This document shows, piece by piece, positions 6,037-12,737 of a stretch of DNA of 14,023 nt. The notes beneath the pieces were generated by a model, which saw only the letters and a program-made list of their open reading frames with translations, was not told the origin of the DNA and did no database searches. The position numbers and the translations under genes were made by a program. The stretch lies in contig CAKUFZ010000035.1 of assembly GCA_934654475.1 (NCBI GenBank), forward strand, positions 1-14,023. Reading direction: 5' to 3'. This DNA comes from an uncultured Coriobacteriales bacterium. Lineage in GTDB: Bacteria > Actinomycetota > Coriobacteriia > Coriobacteriales > UMGS124. Each line of letters begins with the position of its first letter. Within the stretch, counting starts at the first letter, position 1.

Positions 6037-7557
6037 CTACGCCGCCTTGTCCCTCGCCCCGCCGGTCGCGCTGGGCTCTAGGTCGATGAGCTCCCTTTGC
6101 GAGTGCACGCCGCACTTGGAAAGGATGTTGCGGGCGTGGGCATGCACGGTGTTGAGCGAGATGCCGAGCTCGTCGCGAATGAAAGGACGGCTGCGCCCGC
6201 CGAGCAAGAGAGCGCACACCTCGGTCTCGCGTTCGGTGAGCCCAAAGGCGTCGCGGAGCATCTCGGCCCGCTCGCGCATCATCTCATCGTGCGCGGCGTT
6301 CTTGTCGGGCACGGCGGGGGCGACGGCCTCCTCTTCGGTCTCGATGGGACGCATCATTCGATTGCTCTGGTGGCTCGTCCTGGAGAAATACCAGTCGGGG
6401 CTGAAGCCCGTCATCATCACCACGAGCACAACCAGGCACATCGCGGCCAGTATGGCGCAGAAGAGGTCACGCTCATCCAGAAGCTTCACGGCAAGCAGGG
6501 CCGAGCCGCATCCAAGGAAGATGCCCAGGCCCTCGGCAAGGGCGTAGCCGGCAAACGCCGGGGCGGGCGCGACGGAGGTTCTCCGCAGGTACTTTGCCAG
6601 GGCAATCCACGTGGACATCTGCATGCCGAACATGCCGGCGTGCACGATGGCATAGGCCGCCTTGTGGCACGCAAGCGACTCGCCGCCGGCCCACAGTACA
6701 AGCACGTTGAGGGCGGCGAAGGGCAGCAGCCAGCGGAAACCCATCGACATGTCGACATAGCGCATGGCATGGATGAGCACGACGAACAGCACGAGCGTCA
6801 CGATAAAGCCGATGGAGAAGGCGATGAGGTAGCGGTCGTAGCGGTTGTAGGCGTTGACCGGGGCATCCACCACGCGCAAAAAGGCGACGAGGAACCACAG
6901 CGACCCCATCATGATGAGAGCCTTCGTGAGCGAGGGCGCCTCAGGCGCGGTGGGAGACGCGACCCCGTGCGCCCGGCGCGCTTTGGCCCAGGCGTCGTCG
7001 GGGTCGTCGAAGGGCCGGGCCACAAGCCAAGCGGAGAGGCACGGCAGGATGCACTCCGCAGCCAGGTCGACTGTGCCCCACAGCTTGATGGGAAGCGTCA
7101 CGGTGTAGAGGGCAAAGGCGATGGCGAGGCACGCCACCACGTCGAACTCGATGCGGGCCTCGTTGCATGCCGTGAGGCGCGCGCCCCAAGCGATGGTGAA
7201 GAGGGCGATGGTCACGCCATAGGTGACGCCGGCGATGGGAAAGAGCACCCAGAAGAATTGCTTGAAGGCGTAACTCGACCACAACGCCACGTTGCCCACG
7301 ATGGCGCATGCGGCGGCGACCTTGCCCAGGCGGGCCTCGTCGAACTTGCGCCCGCGCGTGATGCCTGCCGCCGCGACGCCAGCCACAAGCGCGGTCGAGG
7401 CCGCGGCCACGAGCCAGATGAACTCAAGGTTGTACGGCACGAACGACCCGATGGCCATGCCGCAACCGTACAAGGCTATGTAGTTCCAAGCCAAAAAGAA
7501 CGCGAACCCGATGTTGCGCCGACACAGCATCTTAAGGCCGCGAATGGTCTCTCCCAT
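6037..7557 (-). CDS. LuxR-type transcriptional regulator with polytopic membrane domain
   Basis: A 506-residue protein. The first ~390 residues are a chain of about twelve hydrophobic segments, resembling a transporter-like sensor. An acidic linker follows, then a C-terminal GerE/LuxR helix-turn-helix at about 434-493: LTERETEVCALLLGGRS...ISLNTVHAHARNILSKCGVHSQRELI. The family pattern is clear, including LTxRExEV and TVxxHxxNIxxKxxV-like spacing. No response-regulator receiver domain or autoinducer domain is present. From memory, Eggerthella regulators of this kind control neighbouring reductase genes in response to the substrate. Here the gene is divergent from the TtrA-like reductase, with 294 bp between starts, so that operon is its likely target. 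The ATG at 7557 has a GGGGG ribosome binding site just upstream; an internal ATG at residue 10 is a weaker alternative. Confidence 0.9.
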   Translation of the reverse strand: MGETIRGLKMLCRRNIGFAFFLAWNYIALYGCGMAIGSFVPYNLEFIWLVAAASTALVAGVAAAGITRGRKFDEARLGKVAAACAIVGNVALWSSYAFKQFFWVLFPIAGVTYGVTIALFTIAWGARLTACNEARIEFDVVACLAIAFALYTVTLPIKLWGTVDLAAECILPCLSAWLVARPFDDPDDAWAKARRAHGVASPTAPEAPSLTKALIMMGSLWFLVAFLRVVDAPVNAYNRYDRYLIAFSIGFIVTLVLFVVLIHAMRYVDMSMGFRWLLPFAALNVLVLWAGGESLACHKAAYAIVHAGMFGMQMSTWIALAKYLRRTSVAPAPAFAGYALAEGLGIFLGCGSALLAVKLLDERDLFCAILAAMCLVVLVVMMTGFSPDWYFSRTSHQSNRMMRPIETEEEAVAPAVPDKNAAHDEMMRERAEMLRDAFGLTERETEVCALLLGGRSRPFIRDELGISLNTVHAHARNILSKCGVHSQRELIDLEPSATGGARDKAA

Positions 7558-7610
7558 GGTGCCCCCTACACTCGTTGTATCTGGTTAAGTATGCCTACCA
7601 GGACAAACAA

Positions 7611-7630
7611 ATTGCAATAGTCACATTGTG
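7611..7630. promoter_or_regulatory. Adjacent palindromes in the divergent regulator-reductase spacer
   Basis: ATTGCAAT (7611-7618) is a perfect 8-bp palindrome. CACATTGTG (7622-7630) is symmetric about its centre. They lie 3 bp apart, about 55-75 bp upstream of the LuxR-type start. A further imperfect dyad, CACTTTTGAAATAGTG, lies at 7714-7729 on the reductase side. These AT-richer blocks stand out in a GC-rich region and are candidate operators, but no factor can be assigned from sequence. Confidence 0.35.
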
Positions 7631-7851
7631 GTAATGGGTTTGAAATTGATAGTTGGGCCAGGCATGTTGGGGATTTGGCGATATAGCAACAACGTTTGGA
7701 TGCGCTTAAGAAACACTTTTGAAATAGTGCATCGAGGTGGGCAACGGCGCGAGCGCATGTGCGCCGCAACGTGCCGAGGCGACCTTGCGCGGGGAAGCGC
7801 GGGCGTCGCGGAGACCCACATATATGTAAGGGACAGTCAAGGAGGAGGAAC

Positions 7852-10800
7852 ATGGATCCGATCTGCATGGACCGAAGGACATTCACTGCCGGCATGGCAG
7901 CCGCAGGTCTGCTCACGGTTGCGGGCACCGGCCTTTTGGGCAACGCCCCCGCGGCTCTCGCCGACGAGGCGGAGTTCCCGGCACCCACCAAGGGCCAGCC
8001 CGTCGAGGCGAAGGTCGACCCCAAGACCGGTGAGCTTACCGTCAACGACGACGTCATCGTGCGTTACAGCACGTGCCTGGGATGCTACTGCGACTGCGGC
8101 AACCGCGTGAAGATCGACCGCGAGACCGGTCGTGTGCTGTCGGTGGGCGGCAACCCCTATCACGTGAACAGCGCCTATCCGTGCCTGCCTTTCGAGGCAT
8201 CGCTGGACGACGCGTACCGCGCCCAGAGCTTTGCCAACGGCTACGGCAACACCACGCACGGCACCGTGTGCGCCCGCGGCCAGGGAACCTGGGTCATGTA
8301 CAGCCAGCCCGACCGCATCACCACGCCCCTCAAGCGCGCCGGCAAGCGCGGCGAGAACAAGTGGACGGCCATCTCCTGGGATCAGCTCATCACCGAGGTC
8401 ACCGAGGGCGGCAAGCTCTTCGCCGACCTGGGCGAGGACCGCGAGATCGAGGGCTTCAAGGCCGTTCATGACAACACCACCCTCATCGACCCCGAGCGTC
8501 CCGACCTGGGCACCGTCTCCAACCAGCTCGTGCTCATGGGCGGCCGCTCCGACGGTCGTTACGGCACCTCGGGCCGCTTCGTGAAGGGCTTCGGCACCGT
8601 GAACCAGGTCGGCCACGGCTCCACCTGCGGCTGCGCCCAGTGGGCCAAGCCCCTCACCGAGAAGCGCTCCGTCGGCGCCATCTCCGACGTCGACTTCTGC
8701 GAGTACATCCTGTGGATGGGCGAGTTCCCCGGCGCCACGGGCAACAGCTTCCAGGGCATCGCCAAGCGTTCCGCCAAGCGCCTGCGCGACGGCGAGTGCA
8801 AGATGGACGTCCTCGACCCGGTACTGGGCAACGGCAACGTCACGCCCACCATGCCCGGCATCAACTGGGTGCCGATCAAGGCTTCCACCAACCCCGCCTT
8901 CTCCTGCGCCGCGGTGCAGTGGATCGTGGACAACGAGGCCTACAACGAGGAGTACCTGCGCTTCCCCAACTTCCAGGCCGCATGGGACGCCGGCTACGGC
9001 TCCTTCTCCAACGCCACGCTGCTCGTCGTGGTGGACGAGGCCGACGAGAACTACCGCAAGTTCCTGCGCCCCGAGCAGGCCGGCCTTGAGACCCCCGTGC
9101 TCGAGGAGGGTGCCTCCGATCCCGACTTCCGCGTGTGCATCGACTCCGCCACCGGCGAGCCTGTCGTGAACACCACCTGCACCCAGGCCGACCTTGACTT
9201 CGACGGCGAGGTCAACGGCGTGCACGTGCGCACCGCCTGGTCGCTCATGCTCGAGAGCATCTATGAGAAGACCCCCGAGGAGTACTCCGAGATCTGTGGC
9301 GTGAGCGTCGAGGAGATCAACCGCATCGCCAAGGAGTTCACCTCCCACGGCACCAAGTCCTCTGCTCGCCTCATGGGCGGCTCGGGCACCCAGAACGGCC
9401 TCGAGACCGCTTTCGCCTACCGCATCCTCAACGCCCTCGTGGGTTCCTGCGAGATGGTCGGCGGCGCTGCTCCCACCAACATGGGCGCAGGCGCTGACGG
9501 CAACGGCGCTCGCTACAAGCTGTCGACCTCCATGGTCGAGGGCATCCCCGAGAACAAGGCCACGTCGCTTTCCCGTACGAACAAGGCCTGGGAAGACACC
9601 GACGAGTACAAGAATCGCGTGGCCGCCGGCGAGGAGAACCCCCAGCCCAAGCTGCCGTACTACGCTACCAGCGGCAACGCCGACAACCAGATGCTCTGGT
9701 CGATCATCAACCAGTACCCCTACCAGTGCAAGATCATGCTCATCTTCATGAAGAGCACCCTGACCATGGCCCCCGGCGCCCTGCGCAACTCCGTGGTCGA
9801 GCGCCTGAAGGACCCCGACATCATCCCGCTCGTCATCTCCTGCGACGTCGTGATGGGCGAGGACACCCAGTACGCCGACTACATCGTGCCCGACACGAAC
9901 CCCTACGAGAGCTGGGGCGTGCTGGACATGGAGGGTTGGGCAGGCTACGGCGACGCGGTGCGCTGGCCCGTCAAGCAGGCCGAGTCCATGCTTCTCGATG
10001 ACGGCCGCAACGCCTCCTGGGAGGCCTTCATCGCCGACGTGTCCAAGGCTTGCGGCGTCCCCGGTTTCGGCGACAACGCGCTGTTCGACGTCGACGGCAA
10101 CGCCTATCCCTACAACGAGGCCTGCGACTTCTACGTGAAGGCCCTCGCCAACCTTGCCTACGACGGCGAGCCTGTTGAGGACATCACCGAGGAAGAGATG
10201 CACCTCCAGGGCCTCGACAACCTCCCCGAGAAGTGGAAGGCCTCCGTCAAGGAGGAGGAGTGGCCCAAGGTCCTCAAGGTCATGTCGCGCGGCAGCCGCT
10301 TCCATCCCATCGAGGAGTGCCTGGGCGACGGCAAGCGCAACGCCTACGCCGGCAAGCCCTTCGAGTGCTTCATCTGGGGCGAGAAGAAGGCCACGCACAA
10401 GAATCCCTACTCGGGCGAGTACCCCAGCGGCACGCTGCACTACACGCCGCAGTCCCTGGCCGACGGCACCCCGCTCGAGGAGGCCTTCGACGCCGAGGAG
10501 TTCCGTTTCGGTGCCACGACCTACAAGCCTCGCTTCCGCTCCATCTCGATGCAGGCCAACAACCCGGTGCTGCGCGACATCTGCGCCACCAACTACATCG
10601 AGATGAACGCCGACGATGCCGCTGAGCTGGGCATCTCCGACGGCGAGCAGGTCCGCGTGACCAACCCCACGGGCGACGTCATGCTCGGCACCGCCATGGT
10701 GCGCGCCGGTGTTGCTCGCGGCAACATCGCCGTTGCCACCGGTTACGGCCACACCGCTTGGGGCGCCAAGGACATGGACGTGGACGGCACGGTGACGCCG

Positions 10801-10944
10801 GGCGACGCTGGTGTGGCCGCCGGTATCCACCTGGAGGTCATGCTCGACCCCACCGTGGGCGACGACGTGATCTACGCGCTGTCCGACAACGACGCCGGCA
10901 CGCCTGCCCGTACCGGCAACATGTACAAGATCGAGAAGGCCTAA
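7852..10944 (+). CDS. Tat-exported molybdopterin oxidoreductase, TtrA-like catalytic subunit
   Basis: A 1030-residue DMSO-reductase-family enzyme that should carry a bis-MGD molybdenum (or tungsten) cofactor and one [4Fe-4S] cluster. A Tat signal lies at 7-37 (DRRTFTAG, hydrophobic stretch, ALA|DE). The cluster cysteines are 75, 78, 82 and 140 (CLGCYCDC, then VCARG). An additional Cys80 lies inside the motif. Cys259 (GHGSTCG) is in the metal-ligand position. Length and many segments follow Salmonella TtrA, including NPYH, KRAGKRGE.KW, EGGKLF, NQL, PDTNPYESWG, PGFGD and VATGYGHTAWGA. Tetrathionate or another sulfur/oxyanion acceptor is therefore the closest guess. Related Eggerthella molybdoenzymes dehydroxylate catechols, so the substrate stays open. 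The ATG at 7852 is chosen for its AAGGAGGAGG (7839-7848) and because the Tat signal then starts properly. The frame is open upstream to 7759, but that extension would displace the signal. Confidence 0.93.
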   Translation: MDPICMDRRTFTAGMAAAGLLTVAGTGLLGNAPAALADEAEFPAPTKGQPVEAKVDPKTGELTVNDDVIVRYSTCLGCYCDCGNRVKIDRETGRVLSVGGNPYHVNSAYPCLPFEASLDDAYRAQSFANGYGNTTHGTVCARGQGTWVMYSQPDRITTPLKRAGKRGENKWTAISWDQLITEVTEGGKLFADLGEDREIEGFKAVHDNTTLIDPERPDLGTVSNQLVLMGGRSDGRYGTSGRFVKGFGTVNQVGHGSTCGCAQWAKPLTEKRSVGAISDVDFCEYILWMGEFPGATGNSFQGIAKRSAKRLRDGECKMDVLDPVLGNGNVTPTMPGINWVPIKASTNPAFSCAAVQWIVDNEAYNEEYLRFPNFQAAWDAGYGSFSNATLLVVVDEADENYRKFLRPEQAGLETPVLEEGASDPDFRVCIDSATGEPVVNTTCTQADLDFDGEVNGVHVRTAWSLMLESIYEKTPEEYSEICGVSVEEINRIAKEFTSHGTKSSARLMGGSGTQNGLETAFAYRILNALVGSCEMVGGAAPTNMGAGADGNGARYKLSTSMVEGIPENKATSLSRTNKAWEDTDEYKNRVAAGEENPQPKLPYYATSGNADNQMLWSIINQYPYQCKIMLIFMKSTLTMAPGALRNSVVERLKDPDIIPLVISCDVVMGEDTQYADYIVPDTNPYESWGVLDMEGWAGYGDAVRWPVKQAESMLLDDGRNASWEAFIADVSKACGVPGFGDNALFDVDGNAYPYNEACDFYVKALANLAYDGEPVEDITEEEMHLQGLDNLPEKWKASVKEEEWPKVLKVMSRGSRFHPIEECLGDGKRNAYAGKPFECFIWGEKKATHKNPYSGEYPSGTLHYTPQSLADGTPLEEAFDAEEFRFGATTYKPRFRSISMQANNPVLRDICATNYIEMNADDAAELGISDGEQVRVTNPTGDVMLGTAMVRAGVARGNIAVATGYGHTAWGAKDMDVDGTVTPGDAGVAAGIHLEVMLDPTVGDDVIYALSDNDAGTPARTGNMYKIEKA

Positions 10945-10954
10945 GGAGGGCATC

Positions 10955-11581
10955 GTGAGCGATATGCGACTGGGTATGCTCATCGACCTGGCGAAGTGCA
11001 TCGGCTGCAACGCCTGCGTCGTGGCATGCCGCCTGGAGAACGAGACGCCGCTGACCAAGTTCAACACGTGGATCGAGAGCTGGGACGTTGAGGATGGCAA
11101 CGGCTATGTGCGCCGCTCCAACGTGCCCAAGCAGTGCAACCACTGCGACAACCCCGCCTGCGTGGCGGCCTGCCCCACCGGCGCGAGCTACATCGCCGAG
11201 GACGGCACCGTGCAGATTGACGACGAGAAGTGCGTCGGCTGCGACGCCTGCGTGGCTGCGTGCCCCTACGAGGCCCGTTACCATGTGGACGATGAGAACA
11301 TCGTGCGCAAGTGCACGTTCTGCCACCACCGCACCCAGCTTGGCATGCTGCCTGCTTGCGTGGGTGCCTGCGTGGCCGGCGCCCGCATGTTCGGCGACCT
11401 CAACGATCCCGACAGCGACATCAGCAAGGCCATCGCTGCCGCCGGTGAGACCGACGTGCTGCTGCCCGAGGAGGGCCTGGGCCCGGAGATTCACTACATC
11501 GGCCTCAACAGCGCCCTTGCCATGAAGCGCGTTTCCAACGTGCAGCAGGGCGGCAACGTCAAGACGCCCTACGAGATGTAA
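10955..11581 (+). CDS. Four-cluster ferredoxin-like electron-transfer subunit (TtrB/DmsB type)
   Basis: A 208-residue partner of the preceding reductase, carrying electrons to its catalytic site. Sixteen cysteines fall in four groups, enough for four [4Fe-4S] clusters: 15/18/21/25, 61/64/69/73, 93/96/99/103 and 120/123/135/139. The order CIGCNACVVAC, CNHCDNPACVAACP, CVGCDACVAACP, CTFC...CVGAC is that of the DmsB/TtrB/NrfC family. There is no signal peptide or membrane anchor, so it is probably carried through the Tat system together with the large subunit. The GTG at 10955 is preferred: AGGAGG (10944-10949) overlaps the upstream stop and lies 5 nt away. An ATG at 10964 would be about 14 nt from it. 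The 10-bp gap shows cotranscription with the large subunit. Confidence 0.93.
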   Translation: MSDMRLGMLIDLAKCIGCNACVVACRLENETPLTKFNTWIESWDVEDGNGYVRRSNVPKQCNHCDNPACVAACPTGASYIAEDGTVQIDDEKCVGCDACVAACPYEARYHVDDENIVRKCTFCHHRTQLGMLPACVGACVAGARMFGDLNDPDSDISKAIAAAGETDVLLPEEGLGPEIHYIGLNSALAMKRVSNVQQGGNVKTPYEM

Positions 11582-11596
11582 GTAACGCCTTGTGCT

Positions 11597-11630
11597 GGGC
11601 GGCGTGCGCTGTGGTTGATGCGCGCCGCCC
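11597..11630 (+). repeat. GC-rich hairpin between the reductase and chaperone genes
   Basis: GGGCGGC (11597-11603), a two-base bulge and GCGC pair with GCGC and GCCGCCC ending at 11630. The loop is about 10 nt. There is no T-run, so it is more likely a stability or processing element, or a weak Rho-assisted stop, than an intrinsic terminator. It begins 16 bp after the stop of the ferredoxin-like subunit. The rest of the 294-bp spacer up to 11875 shows nothing recognisable. Confidence 0.45.
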
Positions 11631-11875
11631 GGCGTTGTGGGCGTGCGGCACGCGAGGCGGGCGCCGGGCGAAGATGCCGTGGGTGCTGGTGGCACCGAGC
11701 GCGTCTGGGCGCTGCCCGGTTTTGATGCGCCTGGGAAGGTTGCCGGGTGCGTCCCCCGCACGTGCGTCTCGCTCTATGTGCGCCAATGTAAGAAGGGTGG
11801 CTGTGCGACGTGCGCGGCCACCCGTTTGTATGCAAGTGCCAGGCCCGAGCCGGGCTGTGGGAAGAAGGGGAACTC

Positions 11876-12541
11876 ATGGGTCAGCAAACGGACAGGGAGC
11901 TGGAGCAGCGCGCTTTGGACGCGCGCGGCCGCGCCGTCACGTTCGACGTGTGCGCGTCGGCGTTTTTGAACGAACCGAGCGAGCAGGTGCTCGCCGACGT
12001 GGCGCTTGTCGGCCAGGCGCTGGGCGTCGAGTTCGAGGGCTTGTCGGGCGAAGTGCCTGCCGAGGAGCTCGCCGAGCTGCGTCATTGCTTCAACGATGTG
12101 CTCTTTGTTGCCGTGAGCCCGCGCTTTGTGCCGCTGCAGGAGAGCTGCCTGGTGGGAAGCGGCGTTGGCTCCGACGGCAAGATGCACTACGGAAGCGTCC
12201 AGAGCTCCAGGTCCGACCATGTGCAGCGCTGCTACAAGGCCGCCGGCTTCGACATGAGCGCCGTACTTGCCTGCCCGGTGGTCAAGGGCACCCTGCGTTG
12301 CGACTCGCTTGCCTGTGAGCTGGCGTTTCTTGCCTACCTGGCAAACGGTGAGTCCCTTGCCTGGCAGAAGGGCGCGGCCGAGGAGGCCCTGCACTGGAAT
12401 CGCTTGGCGGCCGAGTTCGCGCGCGACCATGCCCGCGTCTGGTTCGCCACAGCCCGCGACCGCATGGCAGCCGTGGGCGCCGCGTTCTACGCGTACGTGT
12501 GCGACCTGGCCATCCGCGCGCTCGAGGTGCCACAGGACTAG
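11876..12541 (+). CDS. TorD-family molybdoenzyme assembly chaperone
   Basis: A 221-residue, mainly helical cytosolic protein of the TorD/DmsD type. Such proteins bind the Tat signal of a molybdoenzyme and hold it until the cofactor is inserted. Family-like features are the helical N-terminus, SPRFVPLQESCL (about 82-93), HVQRCYKAAGFD (about 116-127), the CDSLACELAFLAYLANGE block (about 142-159) and the HWNRLAAEFARDHARVWF stretch. The expected client is the Tat-exported TtrA-like subunit encoded upstream. The ATG at 11876 is supported by AAGGGG (11865-11870). The frame continues upstream to 11810, but that extension has no ribosome binding site and a different composition. The 294-bp gap from the ferredoxin-like subunit is unusually long for one operon, so it may have its own promoter. 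Confidence 0.85.
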   Translation: MGQQTDRELEQRALDARGRAVTFDVCASAFLNEPSEQVLADVALVGQALGVEFEGLSGEVPAEELAELRHCFNDVLFVAVSPRFVPLQESCLVGSGVGSDGKMHYGSVQSSRSDHVQRCYKAAGFDMSAVLACPVVKGTLRCDSLACELAFLAYLANGESLAWQKGAAEEALHWNRLAAEFARDHARVWFATARDRMAAVGAAFYAYVCDLAIRALEVPQD

Positions 12542-12664
12542 GGGCGCCGCTGGTCCTGTTTCTGCGCGCCTGTATCGCCGAAAGCGGGGTCGCTGCACTT
12601 TATTGGCGAAGGCGCCGAGTTGTGACCGGCCTTGTTCCTGCATGTTTGCTTCCTGGTGTTGCCC

Positions 12665-12670
12665 TATACT
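12665..12670 (+). promoter_or_regulatory. Probable -10 box (TATACT) of the MetY gene
   Basis: TATACT at 12665-12670 matches the consensus closely and lies 67 bp upstream of the MetY start. The -35 region is weak; TTTGCT at 12645 is only 14 bp away. Transcription would start near 12677 and give a leader of about 60 nt. Confidence 0.55.
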
Positions 12671-12698
12671 GTCGCCATTGTTTTACATAAGACACTTG

Positions 12699-12715
12699 CG
12701 AGGCGTTTCGCCTCG
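12699..12715 (+). repeat. Small hairpin in the MetY leader
   Basis: CGAGGCG (12699-12705) pairs perfectly with CGCCTCG (12709-12715) around a TTT loop. It lies 22 bp before the start codon and 9 bp before the AGGAAAGGA ribosome binding site (12725-12733). It does not cover that site and has no T-run, so a role in mRNA stability is more likely than blocking translation. The leader is too short for a known SAM riboswitch. Confidence 0.4.
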
Positions 12716-12737
12716 TGCTGGCACAGGAAAGGACACC

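Noticed and set aside
6097..7620. 507-codon open frame on the plus strand
   Set aside because: It is antisense to the LuxR-type gene, has no ribosome binding site, and is His/Gly/Arg-rich without domains.
7837..11100. 1087-codon open frame on the minus strand
   Set aside because: It is exactly antisense to the TtrA-like gene, with a His/Val/Gly-rich shadow composition. The plus strand carries clear cofactor motifs, a signal peptide and a ribosome binding site.
12671..12737. SAM-type riboswitch in front of MetY
   Set aside because: The leader is only about 60 nt and holds one 7-bp hairpin. The multi-helix core of a SAM-I riboswitch cannot fit.
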